NCBI RefSeq assembly: GCF_001457035.1
Contig: NZ_KQ758617.1
Coordinates: forward strand, 310,001 to 374,000
DNA from: Fictibacillus enclensis
Lineage (GTDB): Bacteria > Bacillota > Bacilli > Bacillales > Fictibacillaceae
Length of the DNA: 64,000 nucleotides
Direction of reading: 5' to 3'
The translations under genes were made by a program, and so were the position numbers. Below are positions 24,041 through 32,419 of this stretch, in pieces; the stretch's first letter is position 1; each line of letters opens with the position of its first letter. The notes below the pieces were generated by a model that saw only the letters and a list, made by a program, of their open reading frames with translations, was not told the DNA's origin and searched no databases.

Positions 24041-24676
24041 ATGGAGTTCCAGGAGGTTATTACGACCGAAGAGCAATTTGAAGAGCTGCAAGCCCAATGT
24101 GGCAGCCCCAGTATCCGCGCAGCCAATAAAGTCATTGAACGGTTGGATGCAAACTGTGTACATTTTATTTCAAAGTCTTCATTTCTTTCATTGGCCACTT
24201 ATGGTGCGGATGGGCGTTGTGATGTTTCACCCCGTGGGGATCAGCCAGGCTTTGTAACCGTATTGAATGAACAGTACTTGTTCATTCCTGAGCGCAAAGG
24301 AAATAATCGGTTGGATTCAGCAAAAAATATTATAACCAATCCTGCAGTCGGATTGCTGTTCATGATTCCGGGCATGGGAGAAACCTTGCGAATTAATGGC
24401 AAAGCGATGTTATGCCGTGATCCCAAACTGTTGGAGCAACACGCGGTTAACGGAAATCCTCCGCTTTTCGGTGTGGTTGTAAAAGCAGAGGAATGTTTTA
24501 TTCATTGCGCCAAGGCTTTTATCCGTTCGGGAATCTGGAATCCGCAAACGTGGCTTTCCAGGGAAGAACTCCCTTCTGCAGCCGAGATCATGGCAGCCCA
24601 CATGAATATACCGGCCATGGGTGAGGAGCAAGTGGCTAAAGGATTGGAAGTGAGCTATCAAACCCGTCTATATTAA
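24041..24676 (+). CDS. PPOX-type flavoprotein, pyridoxamine 5'-phosphate oxidase family (MSMEG_1061-like)
   Basis: About 211 residues. The split-barrel FMN-binding part includes SSFLSLATYGADGRCDVSPRGD near residue 55 (shown in parts SFLSLATYG and DVSPRGDQPGF), then YLFIPERKGNNRLDSAKNI and NPAVGLLFMIPGMGETLRING. These are marks of the MSMEG_1061 FMN-dependent family. AAAGGGGG ends directly before an ATG at 24035, so I take the next in-frame ATG at 24041, which has a 6-bp spacing. It is probably an F420- or FMN-linked reductase of unknown substrate. Confidence 0.85.
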   Translation: MEFQEVITTEEQFEELQAQCGSPSIRAANKVIERLDANCVHFISKSSFLSLATYGADGRCDVSPRGDQPGFVTVLNEQYLFIPERKGNNRLDSAKNIITNPAVGLLFMIPGMGETLRINGKAMLCRDPKLLEQHAVNGNPPLFGVVVKAEECFIHCAKAFIRSGIWNPQTWLSREELPSAAEIMAAHMNIPAMGEEQVAKGLEVSYQTRLY

Positions 24677-24706
24677 AAAAGAATGCCCTTTGGCATTCTT
24701 TTTTAA
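24675..24706. terminator. Intrinsic terminator, T-runs on both sides
   Basis: AAAAAAGAATGCC-cttt-GGCATTCTTTTTT. Confidence 0.85.
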
Positions 24707-24925
24707 TTGGCTATTTTTTAGGATGAATAACGTTTGAAGGCATGATTCCAGCCCTTATTTGGTAATGGAAGTAACATAGTAGCTGTACTTGTCGGCTTCC
24801 TCATCGGTAAAGGTATTTGGATCATTTTCTTTTAAAAATTTTTTTGATTTTACAAAAATAAAGGAAAATCCTAGAGTGCGGGAGAAGAAAAGTAGAACGT
24901 ATTCAGAAACGGGGAGGCGGTCCAT

Positions 24926-25420
24926 GTGACGCTTAATGAAGAAATCAGAAATGAAGTGCTGGAAACGGTAAGTAACTTAACGGACGACCAATTAAATGAG
25001 CCGGAAGAAAAGGGAAGATGGTCCATTATGCAGACTCTCCACCATCTCTACCTCATGGAACGGTCAGTGGCCATCATTGTCTCCAACCGTCTGAAAAGCA
25101 AAATAACAGCTCCTGCCGAGAGGAAGCCGATTGACAGGACGGTGGATCGCAGTGTGAAAGTAAGCGCGCCAGTTTTTGTGGTTCCCACGAAAAAGTACAT
25201 GACGCTGGAAAAAATGAAAAATAAATTGGAAGAATCGAGAAACGAGCTGAATAAGGTAGCTGCCAGCGCAAATCAGGAAGAGCTGAAACAAAAATCTTAT
25301 CCGCATCCTGTTTTCGGACCGATGCCGTTGGAGCAATGGATTCCATTTGTCGGATATCACGAAAAAAGGCACTTGGAGCAAATAAAGGAAATCAGGGACA
25401 AGGTGGTGGCCAGAACATAA
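24926..25420 (+). CDS. DinB-like four-helix protein
   Basis: 164 residues, GTG start with GGGGAGGCGG 5 bp before. The DinB/YfiT-like fold is suggested by GRWSIMQTLHHLYLMERS near residue 33 (first metal His) and PFVGYHEKRHLEQIKEI near the C-terminus (H-x3-H). These three His are the usual metal ligands. Members act in thiol (bacillithiol) transfer, but many are uncharacterised. No partner gene is near. Confidence 0.8.
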   Translation: MTLNEEIRNEVLETVSNLTDDQLNEPEEKGRWSIMQTLHHLYLMERSVAIIVSNRLKSKITAPAERKPIDRTVDRSVKVSAPVFVVPTKKYMTLEKMKNKLEESRNELNKVAASANQEELKQKSYPHPVFGPMPLEQWIPFVGYHEKRHLEQIKEIRDKVVART

Positions 25421-25631
25421 AAGAACCTAATATAAAACTAAGTTGACTTATCGGGATACCTACCTTAAAATGATACACAACAAAAACACAATATGAAAAG
25501 CTGATCAGAAAACTGAAGGCACTTCTTTGCGATGCAGGGCAGTGTCTCTTTTACTGTGCTCTGCGGAGTTGCAAAAAAAGGATTTCAGCAACTAGCTCCA
25601 GGCTTTTCTCAACTTTGGAGGAGTTTTCGAT

Positions 25632-26858
25632 ATGTCATTTAGCTTTGTAAGCCATCTTGTATGTCCAAAATGCTCTAAAACCTATGATCACAATAAGCTT
25701 CACCAGCTTTGTACCTGTGGATCGCCGCTTCTTGTGGATTATGACCTGGAGAGATTGAAAGAGGAAGACGTCATTATTGATCAAGCACGCAATGATCTTT
25801 GGCGTTATCACAAGCTGTTGCCGGTTACGAGTGAGGAACATGTTGTTTCTCTCGGTGAAGGAATGACTCCTTTATTGCCGATGCCCGAACTGGGTGCAGA
25901 ATTGGGAATCGAATCGTTATTTATGAAAGACGAAGGTCTCATACCTACGGGTTCATTCAAAGCAAGAGGAGCAGCGGTAGGTGTTTCAAAAGCAAAAGAA
26001 CTGGGAGTGGCCCAGCTCGCTATGCCCACCAATGGGAATGCGGGAGCCGCATGGTCGCTTTATTGCGCGAGAGCAGGAATTAAACCAACGATTGTAATGC
26101 CTGTCGATGCACCTGTCATCACCCGGAAAGAAACGGCAATTTCCGGAGCTGAGCTTTACCTTGTGAACGGCCTGATCAGTGATGCGGGAAAAATGGTTGC
26201 CAATCTGGTAAAAGAAGAGGGACTCTACGATGCTTCGACATTAAAGGAACCATACCGGATCGAGGGCAAGAAAACGATGGGGTATGAAATTCTTGAGCAG
26301 TCCGGAAGCGAAACGCCAGACGTCATCCTGTATCCTACCGGCGGTGGTGTTGGTCTTATTGGTATTTACAAAGCATTAAAGGAATTTAAGGAACTTGGTC
26401 TTTTTAAAGGAAACCAGTTCCCGCGCCTTGTAGCCGTTCAGGCAGAGGGATGTGCTCCCATTGTGAAAGCTTGGGAGGAGCATAAAAATGAATCTGAATT
26501 CTGGGAGGACTCCAAAACTGCAGCGTTCGGAATTAATGTACCGAAAGCCATTGGAGACTTCTTAGTTCTTGAAGCCATTTATGAAACTGAAGGATGTGCG
26601 GTAGCCGTTTCAGAAGAAGAAATTCAACAAGCGTTGGGCCATGCGGCTGAACTGGAAGGAACTTTCATTTGCCCGGAAGGAGCAGCTACATTTGCTGCAG
26701 CCAAAAAATTAAGAGACAAAGGATGGATTCAGCCAGGGGAGCGCGTACTTTGCCTGAATACCGGCCAGGGGATCAAATACCCGGATACTGTGGAAGTTGA
26801 TCCGCTTGTACTCCAGCCGGGCGAGGATCTTCAAAGAAACAAAGAGAACGTTAAATAA
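25632..26858 (+). CDS. thrC: Threonine synthase
   Basis: 408 residues, PLP-dependent fold type II. An N-terminal zinc-ribbon-like start, CPKCSKTYD and LCTCGSPLL, is followed by the PLP lysine in TGSFKARG near residue 110, MPTNGNAGAAWSLYC near 140 and the phosphate-binding loop YPTGGGVGLIG near 238. It converts O-phosphohomoserine to threonine. This long, zinc-ribbon class of threonine synthase differs from the 350-residue ThrC in the B. subtilis hom-thrC-thrB operon, so a second copy may exist. GGAGGAG precedes the ATG. A SAM-I riboswitch begins 30 bp after its stop. Confidence 0.88.
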   Translation: MSFSFVSHLVCPKCSKTYDHNKLHQLCTCGSPLLVDYDLERLKEEDVIIDQARNDLWRYHKLLPVTSEEHVVSLGEGMTPLLPMPELGAELGIESLFMKDEGLIPTGSFKARGAAVGVSKAKELGVAQLAMPTNGNAGAAWSLYCARAGIKPTIVMPVDAPVITRKETAISGAELYLVNGLISDAGKMVANLVKEEGLYDASTLKEPYRIEGKKTMGYEILEQSGSETPDVILYPTGGGVGLIGIYKALKEFKELGLFKGNQFPRLVAVQAEGCAPIVKAWEEHKNESEFWEDSKTAAFGINVPKAIGDFLVLEAIYETEGCAVAVSEEEIQQALGHAAELEGTFICPEGAATFAAAKKLRDKGWIQPGERVLCLNTGQGIKYPDTVEVDPLVLQPGEDLQRNKENVK

Positions 26859-26888
26859 TAAAAAATAAAATAAAATAACGGTTTAATG

Positions 26889-27053
26889 TTCTTATGAAGA
26901 GAGGGGGAGGGAATGGCCCGGTGAAGCCTCGGCAGCGGACTCGTTTAGAGTACTGTGCCAATTCCACAAGCGTATTGCTTGAAAGATAAGAAGAGCCTCA
27001 TACTTTGATATCCGCCTCTTCTTGCTTACTATTATGCAGGAAGAGGCTTTTCC
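26889..27053 (+). promoter_or_regulatory. SAM-I riboswitch (S-box) with terminator
   Basis: The aptamer spans about 26889-26993. P1 is TTCTTAT / ATAAGAA. The core has GGGGGAGGGAATGGCCC, then GAAGCCTCGGCAGC, TGTGCCAATTCC and CTTGAAAGATAAG, in the S-box order. The terminator GCCTCTTCTTGC / GCAGGAAGAGGC with TTTT is at 27014-27053. Some core bases differ from the consensus, for instance GGTGAAGCC. High SAM should end transcription here. The next gene is only the small FbpA-like gene at 27141, which is unusual. Confidence 0.9.
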
Positions 27054-27092
27054 ATTTTGAACACCTGCTGATTGGTCAACCAAAGGCGCCAT

Positions 27093-27111
27093 GTCAACAT
27101 ATGACATGCGT
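27093..27111. promoter_or_regulatory. Perfect dyad before the FbpA-like gene
   Basis: CATGTCA-acata-TGACATG at 27093-27111 is a perfect 7-bp inverted repeat, 30 bp before the start codon. A second short dyad, TTGGT-CA-ACCAA, lies at about 27074-27085. It does not match a Fur box. It could be an operator or a leader hairpin. Confidence 0.5.
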
Positions 27112-27140
27112 TTATTTTTTGTCCAAAAGGAGGAAAAACC

Positions 27141-27332
27141 ATGGGAAATCAATTTCGTAAAGCAGTAGAAAGCAAAAGAAACCAGCTGATGACAAGCCTC
27201 ATCGAAATGGGTGTGTACAAGAAAGAAGAACGGCATTTGTTTCAGTTGACCTTGACCGACCTGGAAGAAGAATACGGCAAAGCCGTCACCGATAAAAAAA
27301 TACGGCAAGAAAAGGATGAATTAACCTATTGA
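27141..27332 (+). CDS. FbpA-like small basic protein (Fur-regulated basic protein family)
   Basis: 63 residues, rich in Lys, Arg and Glu. The pattern FRKAVESKRNQLMTSLIEMGVYKK followed by LFQLTLTDLEEEY (each part shown short: KRNQLMTSLIEMGVYKK and LTLTDLEEEYGK) is that of the Fur_reg_FbpA family, in which B. subtilis FbpA helps the FsrA small RNA in iron sparing. AAAAGGAGG lies 7 bp before the ATG. Here the gene lies behind a SAM-I riboswitch and a dyad instead of a visible Fur box. Role in this organism is unknown. Confidence 0.75.
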   Translation: MGNQFRKAVESKRNQLMTSLIEMGVYKKEERHLFQLTLTDLEEEYGKAVTDKKIRQEKDELTY

Positions 27333-27458
27333 AGATACGTGCTTTCTTCAATCCCCGTTTTTTGTTTGCAAGGCGTATTTATGTATTCATTTGATAGTGG
27401 ACATACCAATGGGCGTTGTGGTGTACTAAGGTGAGCAGAAATATTGGAGGAAATGATA

Positions 27459-27659
27459 ATGAACGAACATTTGGCCAATGAAATTCTATCTGATTTGCGA
27501 AATGGAAATCTCAGTGAATATATTGTGATAAAAGAGGAATTTCCTTTATTTCGTGATGTTCTTGTAAAGCAGGAGGACAAAAAGGCATTTAGAGGAATTA
27601 TTGTTCCGGGCGGCGGGGGAGACATTAAATATTTTTACCAGCCAGGCTGGACAGCATAA
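27459..27659 (+). CDS. Small protein of unknown function
   Basis: 66 residues, starting MNEHLANEILSDLRNG and ending with a Gly-rich GIIVPGGGGDIKYFYQPGW segment. TTGGAGG lies 8 bp before the ATG at 27459; the TTG inside that site is not the start. It is followed by a terminator, so it is a real transcription-unit end. No family is recognised. Confidence 0.6.
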   Translation: MNEHLANEILSDLRNGNLSEYIVIKEEFPLFRDVLVKQEDKKAFRGIIVPGGGGDIKYFYQPGWTA

Positions 27660-27699
27660 AAAAATCGGCTCCTTTTTAAAGGAACCGATTTTTTTATTT
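27658..27699. terminator. Bidirectional terminator between the small gene and usp
   Basis: AAAATCGGcTCCTTT-tt-AAAGGAaCCGATTTTTTT, T-runs on both strands. Confidence 0.8.
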
Positions 27700-28113
27700 G
27701 ACGATGATGACAGGGCAGTCTGCCAATTGGGCAACACTGTGACTGACACTTCCGAGAAGTGCTTGTTTTATTAAGCCTTTTCCTGTGCTTCCGATGACGA
27801 TTGCATCATAGCCATGCTCGTTTGCATAAGAAGCAATCACATGGCCGGGATCTCCCTGGAATGTGTGAGTTTCATAATGGATTCCCGATTCGGAAAGAAA
27901 CTTCACTGCCGGAAGCAATAATTCCTTATCTTCTTCCTCAATCAGTTCATCAAGGTTTATGGTCATTACCGGCTCTTGCATGGGAAGGTTTTTATTCACA
28001 TGAACGATGGTCACCCGTCCGGATTCGAATTTTTTTGCCAGTTCTGTTCCGTGCATCAGTGCACGGGCGGAAGAAGGTGAGCCATCAAAAGCGATTAGAA
28101 TTTTATTGTACAT
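27694..28113 (-). CDS. Universal stress protein (UspA family)
   Basis: 139 residues, one Usp domain. MYNKILIAFDGSPSSARAL opens it (Asp and Ser-x-x-A nucleotide contact), and the ATP-binding loop is IVIGSTGKGLIKQALLGSVSHSVAQLADCPVIIVK (in parts GSTGKGL and GSVSHSV), the G-x2-G-x9-G-S form of ATP-binding Usp proteins. A cytoplasmic dimer for stress survival. It lies downstream of the MFS gene on the same strand, 21 bp away, so they may be co-transcribed. Confidence 0.9.
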   Translation of the reverse strand: MYNKILIAFDGSPSSARALMHGTELAKKFESGRVTIVHVNKNLPMQEPVMTINLDELIEEEDKELLLPAVKFLSESGIHYETHTFQGDPGHVIASYANEHGYDAIVIGSTGKGLIKQALLGSVSHSVAQLADCPVIIVK

Positions 28114-28134
28114 AAGTATGACCTTCCTTTTTTA

Positions 28135-29325
28135 TTAGTGAGATGCTGTATCAACGTGTGCTAAGTGTTTACGTCCAAATGCAACGACAAGCATGGCAAA
28201 CAGGACAAAGATTGCTCCGGTTACAAAAGGAACATGAGGCGAATACGTTTCTGCCAATTTGTTTGCCAGCCATGGGCCGAAGGCTCCTCCAATAAATCGG
28301 ACAAAGCTGTACGCTGCTGAAGCGGTTGCCCGTTCAACAGGTGCTACCTGCATCACAGCTGTTGTAATTAATGTGTTATTTGTACCGAGGAACAAGCCGG
28401 CCACAATAACAGCAATGATTACCACAATGGCATGATCTGTCCAAATCCCCATGGAAAGCAGGGTCAAAGCAAACAATACAAGCATGGCACACATGGATTT
28501 AACAGTACCAAATCTAGCTTGAATCTTCGGTGCTACAAATACAGAAGTAATCGCAAGGCAAAGTCCCCATCCAAGGAAAACGTAACCTAAGCCGTGTTCA
28601 TCCAAATTCATAACAAATGGAGAATAAGCCATCAAAGTGAAGAATCCGATATTATAGAGAAAAGCCGTAAGTCCTAGTCTGAACAACCCTGGATATTTTA
28701 AGGCTTTAATCGGATCAAGGATTGAACTTTTCACTTTTGGTTTCGGTACCTGAGGCATTTTAATCAGTAAAGCAAAAAAGGCGATGACCATCAAGACACT
28801 GACACCGTAGAAAGGTCCGCGCCAGGAAATGGAACCGAGTTCCCCTCCAAGAAGAGGCCCGACGGAAATTCCCAACCCAATCGCGGCTTCATAAAGAATG
28901 ATGGCTTTTGCTGTTCCGCCGATGGATAATCCAACAATGGCTGACAGGGCGGTAGCAATAAACAGGGAGTTTCCAAGGCCCCAACCGCCACGGAATCCAA
29001 CAATTTGAGAAATCGCGTTGGATGAACCTGCTAATGCTGAAAAGACAATAATAAGTAAAATACCCGTTAATAACGTCCATTTAACGCCAACCCGGCTGGA
29101 AACCACACCAGTAATCAGCATTGCAACACCGGTAATCAGGTTATAACTTGAAAATAACAACGAAACCTGGCTCGGAGTTGCGTTAAGCTGCTTGGCGATA
29201 GCAGGGAGAATCGGGTCGACCAATCCTAATCCCATAAACGAAATAATCGTGGCAAAAAAGATGACCCAGATGACCAGTGGCTGTTTGTCTGACTGATCCT
29301 GGATCTCTAGCGTTTCTTGACGCAT
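28135..29325 (-). CDS. MFS drug-efflux-type transporter
   Basis: 396 residues, 12 membrane helices. GLVDPILPAIAKQLNATPSQ near residue 35 and GVVSSRVGVKWTLLTG near 75 (the MFS motif A region) belong to the DHA1 drug:proton antiporter group; GAAF-like motif C is in IGLGISVGPLLGGELG near 150. AAGGGG stands about 9 bp before the ATG at 29325; the frame to 29400 has no site. It is divergent from a MerR regulator, the classic drug-sensing pair (as in Bmr/BmrR). The substrate is unknown. Confidence 0.88.
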   Translation of the reverse strand: MRQETLEIQDQSDKQPLVIWVIFFATIISFMGLGLVDPILPAIAKQLNATPSQVSLLFSSYNLITGVAMLITGVVSSRVGVKWTLLTGILLIIVFSALAGSSNAISQIVGFRGGWGLGNSLFIATALSAIVGLSIGGTAKAIILYEAAIGLGISVGPLLGGELGSISWRGPFYGVSVLMVIAFFALLIKMPQVPKPKVKSSILDPIKALKYPGLFRLGLTAFLYNIGFFTLMAYSPFVMNLDEHGLGYVFLGWGLCLAITSVFVAPKIQARFGTVKSMCAMLVLFALTLLSMGIWTDHAIVVIIAVIVAGLFLGTNNTLITTAVMQVAPVERATASAAYSFVRFIGGAFGPWLANKLAETYSPHVPFVTGAIFVLFAMLVVAFGRKHLAHVDTASH

Positions 29326-29519
29326 GCTGTAAAACCCCTTTTTATCAAATTTAGTTAATAAAGTTAAATGTAGTGCACGCAAAATAAAATCAATACTCAC
29401 AAATTATAATATAGGTTAACCTTTACGTCAACGTAACTATTTCCTTTTTTATATTGATTTATGTTATTTTAAATATAGAGTTTTGGAATACAACGTTTTT
29501 TTAAAGGGAGATTTTTGAA

Positions 29520-29951
29520 ATGACGGGTTTAAAAATAGATGAAGTAGCAAAACAAAGCGGGCTGACAAAACGGACCATCCGTTACTACGAACAGATCGGG
29601 CTGCTGTCTTCACCGCCCCGCAGTGAGGGAGGGTTCAGGCTATATTCACAAGACCATGTTAATTTTTTGAAGAAGATTACAAACGCCAAAGAAGTGATGG
29701 GTTTTTCTCTGGCTGAACTTCAGGAATTTATTAAGCTCAGCGACATGCTCGAACATCAGCGGCATGACTACAGACAGGTAAAGGGTACAGAATTGCAAAA
29801 AGAAAAGCTTGAAAAGGTTCTTCATACTGTAGAAGAGCAGTTAAAGCTTTTGGAGCAGAAAAAGAAGACTATCTTAAAGGTTGAAGGTGATCTGGTTTCT
29901 CTCAGGGACCGTGCAAAAGCAGCACTTATTCGTTTTGAAGAGGAAAAATAA
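29520..29951 (+). CDS. MerR-family transcriptional regulator
   Basis: 143 residues. The MerR winged helix is at residues 1-70: KIDEVAKQSGLTKRTIRYYEQIGLL, shown in short as VAKQSGLTKRTIRYYEQIG, then PPRSEGGFRLYS. A long coiled coil follows (QRHDYRQVKGTELQKEKLEK) but there is no cysteine or large effector domain, so the signal is not evident. It lies divergent from the MFS gene and should bind the long-spacer promoter between them. Confidence 0.9.
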   Translation: MTGLKIDEVAKQSGLTKRTIRYYEQIGLLSSPPRSEGGFRLYSQDHVNFLKKITNAKEVMGFSLAELQEFIKLSDMLEHQRHDYRQVKGTELQKEKLEKVLHTVEEQLKLLEQKKKTILKVEGDLVSLRDRAKAALIRFEEEK

Positions 29952-29977
29952 AAAAGCCAGCAGACAGGCCGGCTGAT
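29950..29977 (-). terminator. Intrinsic terminator of the FMN-reductase gene
   Basis: On the minus strand AGCCGGC-ctgtct-GCTGGCTTTTTT, 13 bp past the stop at 29990. Confidence 0.7.
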
Positions 29978-29989
29978 GAAACAATTCGT

Positions 29990-30625
29990 TTAATGGGTTT
30001 GTTGGATGACATTTCCCTCTGACGGAATGGGATTTTCCCTGAGTAATCGAGCAAAGTGATACAGGTTGTACCCCATAATTTCGGCATGCTGCAGGGTAAA
30101 TTCATTTTCATATCCTTTTGCTTCAATATAAGAAGGTCCAGGGCCGGCTTCTCCTACCCAATAGGTGTCAACATTCGGGGGGATAGTAAAGCCGATGTGT
30201 GAGAGTGCATAGATCACGGAGCGGCTCACATGTTTTGCCCCGTCCTCATTGCCCGTGACTACAACTCCGCCTACTTTATTATAGAAGATATATTGACCTT
30301 GGTCGTTGGTTTCGCTGCTTGCTCCGTAAAGACGTTCGATCAAAACGGTGGTCAGACTGCTTTGCTGACCAAGCCAGATCGGAGAACCAATAACCAAAAT
30401 ATCGGCTTCTTTTACTTTTTCATAAATGACAGGCCATTCATCCTGATCGCTGATCGCCTCTCCCGTAACGCCATATTCGATATTATAATCAGCAAGTGTA
30501 ACAATTTCTGTTACCATTTCTTTTTTATCAAAAATTTTCACCACTTCATCAATTAAAGCCCGGGTATTTGACGGTTGATTGCTTTTATTTAATGTACAAT
30601 TAATCACTAGTGCCTTCAAAGTCAT
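29990..30625 (-). CDS. Flavodoxin-fold NAD(P)H-dependent FMN reductase
   Basis: 211 residues. KALVINCTLNKSNQPSNTRAL at the start corresponds to the FMN phosphate loop with T-L-N-x-S. DILVIGSPIWLGQQSSLTTVLIERLYG (in parts ILVIGSPIWLGQ and LIERLYG) and GGVVVTGNEDGAKH near 125 are the flavodoxin-like reductase signature. AAGGAG precedes the ATG by 10 bp. Neighbours give no clear pathway. Electron transfer to small molecules is inferred. Confidence 0.85.
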   Translation of the reverse strand: MTLKALVINCTLNKSNQPSNTRALIDEVVKIFDKKEMVTEIVTLADYNIEYGVTGEAISDQDEWPVIYEKVKEADILVIGSPIWLGQQSSLTTVLIERLYGASSETNDQGQYIFYNKVGGVVVTGNEDGAKHVSRSVIYALSHIGFTIPPNVDTYWVGEAGPGPSYIEAKGYENEFTLQHAEIMGYNLYHFARLLRENPIPSEGNVIQQTH

Positions 30626-30723
30626 TCTGAGTTCACTCCTTGTCCTCCATTTTTACTTCTATATCTGTACCCGTTTTTGTTTTATAAAAACATCGAGCCG
30701 TTTTATACAAAACATCAACACAA

Positions 30724-30762
30724 ACAAACCGCAGGCTTCCAATAGGCCGCCTGCGATGGGAT
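30724..30762 (-). terminator. Intrinsic terminator of the neutral protease gene
   Basis: Minus strand CGCAGGC-ggcctattggaa-GCCTGCGG with TTTG TTTG after it. The T-run is broken, so strength is uncertain. Confidence 0.55.
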
Positions 30763-30773
30763 ATCATTTTTAT

Positions 30774-32417
30774 TTAATTTACGCCAACATTGTTCCAGGC
30801 TGTTTTTACTGCATTGTATTCCGTGCTGGTGCTTCCGTATAAATCCGTTGTTGCACTAAGTAATGCGGCACGTGCACTACTGAAATTGGTCGATGGTGTC
30901 ATGTAGCGGGTCAGTGCTCTGTAATAAATTTTCTCGGCTTTCGCTTTTCCAATAGCAGTAATCGTATTGTAGGCGGCTTTGTTAGGAATTCCGCTGTTCG
31001 TATGCACCCCGCCATTGTCGCTTGACGTGTTCACATAACCGCTCATGTGGTCAGGCTGTCCGTAAAGTTTTGGATTGGATAAACTGCGCAGACCGTCTCC
31101 TGCTGTGCCTGGTGTATAAACATCTTCTCCCATCAGCCAGTCGTTTGGATCAAGGAAATAGCCGAACACATCGGACATGGATTCATTCAGCGCCCCGGAC
31201 TGATAAGAGTAATTGAGTCCGGCTGTACGTTCTGTTACCGCATGCGTTAACTCATGTGCTACAACATCAAGAGCTCCTGATAGTGGACGGAAGACCTGTC
31301 CATCTCCATCCCCATAAACCATCTGTGAACCATTCCAGAACGCATTGTTATAGCCGGAGCTATAGTGAACAGTAGACCTTATGGTAGAGCCTGCATTGTC
31401 AAAGCTGTTGCGGCCATGCGTATTTTTATAATAATCATATACTTTGCCGGCATAGTAGTTGGCATCTACATCCGCGCCCTGGTTGGAGGCGGTCCAAGCG
31501 TTGTTTGTATCTGTTGAATAAACACCGGGAAGGCTTGATCCGTTTCTTGCTGTATACGTCTCAATCACACCAGACATGGCTTTAGTAGTGTCATACAAAT
31601 AGTAGGTGCCGCCAGACAGGTAGGTGTTCAGCGTTTTATTGTCGCCAAGAACACCGTAGCCTGAACCGGTCGTAGGTCCGTCACTATTCACGGCGTTAAA
31701 GCTTTTCAGGACTTTGCCGCTGTTCGCATCTACATATACCTGCCAGTTTGCAGGATAAGGATCAATGAATTGAAGCGCCACCCGGTAGGCGAGCTTGAAT
31801 TGATTTTGGTCCTTGAAGATGATCAGTTTTGACTTTTCGACCGTGTCGCTGAGCTTTGCCCCTTTAAAAGCAAGCGGTTTGTTTTTCTCTTTTTTCGGCT
31901 GTTCCCCGATATGTTTCCAGGCAGCATTTATCGCGTTGGTTTTGGTGAGTTTTTTGATTGATTCTATATTTTCAGGAAGGTTGGCATGAACATCTCCATT
32001 AATCGCCGTGATTTTTCCTTGTTGATCGGTATGGACCATGAACACTGCTCCATCAACAGGTACTCCATTGATGGATTGGTTGAACACATAATGGGTCATG
32101 CCCAGGTTGTCCTTTTCTTTCGAAATGAAATTAAGATGATGAGTTGCATTGAATTGAAATAATTGTTTATTGCTGTCAATAAAGGCGAGGACGTCTTTCT
32201 CGGTATGGTATGTACCTTTTGAAAGTTTCCCTGCAATAAAGGAAGGAATGGCTTTGTCCTTGGATGTGGTGACTTGGACTTGAGGAGTAAGGGTTTTGCT
32301 ATTCTCATGAAGAACAAGTTTTTGTGATTTTGTTCCAGGTTCGTTGGCTGCTGCTGCCTGATAGGCGGAACTGAACAACAGACCGGCAGATAGTAAAGCA
32401 ATGAAACCTTTTTTCAT
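30774..32417 (-). CDS. nprE: Thermolysin-type neutral metalloprotease (M4, bacillolysin)
   Basis: 547 residues. Signal peptide 1-24 (MKKGFIALLSAGLLFSSAYQ then AAAA). FTP and PepSY propeptide domains cover about 30-235. The catalytic domain has AHELTHAV near residue 390 with the third zinc ligand Glu in ALNESMSDVFG about 20 residues on, and the active His in DNGGVHTNSGIPN. AGGAGGG precedes the ATG. It is secreted and activated by self-cleavage, and degrades external protein in stationary phase. NprE is used as the nearest family name; it is a typical Bacillus neutral protease. Confidence 0.93.
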   Translation of the reverse strand: MKKGFIALLSAGLLFSSAYQAAAANEPGTKSQKLVLHENSKTLTPQVQVTTSKDKAIPSFIAGKLSKGTYHTEKDVLAFIDSNKQLFQFNATHHLNFISKEKDNLGMTHYVFNQSINGVPVDGAVFMVHTDQQGKITAINGDVHANLPENIESIKKLTKTNAINAAWKHIGEQPKKEKNKPLAFKGAKLSDTVEKSKLIIFKDQNQFKLAYRVALQFIDPYPANWQVYVDANSGKVLKSFNAVNSDGPTTGSGYGVLGDNKTLNTYLSGGTYYLYDTTKAMSGVIETYTARNGSSLPGVYSTDTNNAWTASNQGADVDANYYAGKVYDYYKNTHGRNSFDNAGSTIRSTVHYSSGYNNAFWNGSQMVYGDGDGQVFRPLSGALDVVAHELTHAVTERTAGLNYSYQSGALNESMSDVFGYFLDPNDWLMGEDVYTPGTAGDGLRSLSNPKLYGQPDHMSGYVNTSSDNGGVHTNSGIPNKAAYNTITAIGKAKAEKIYYRALTRYMTPSTNFSSARAALLSATTDLYGSTSTEYNAVKTAWNNVGVN

Positions 32418-32419
32418 AA

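Noticed and set aside
24730-24925. A 56-codon minus-strand frame ending in NDPNTFTDEEADKYSYYVTSITK-like sequence
   Set aside because: The tail looks protein-like, but the start has no SD and the frame overlaps the start of the DinB-like gene. It could be a remnant, yet it is not strong enough to list.
27074-27111. Fur box before the FbpA-like gene
   Set aside because: The dyads TTGGT/ACCAA and CATGTCA/TGACATG do not match the GATAATGAT-type Fur consensus.
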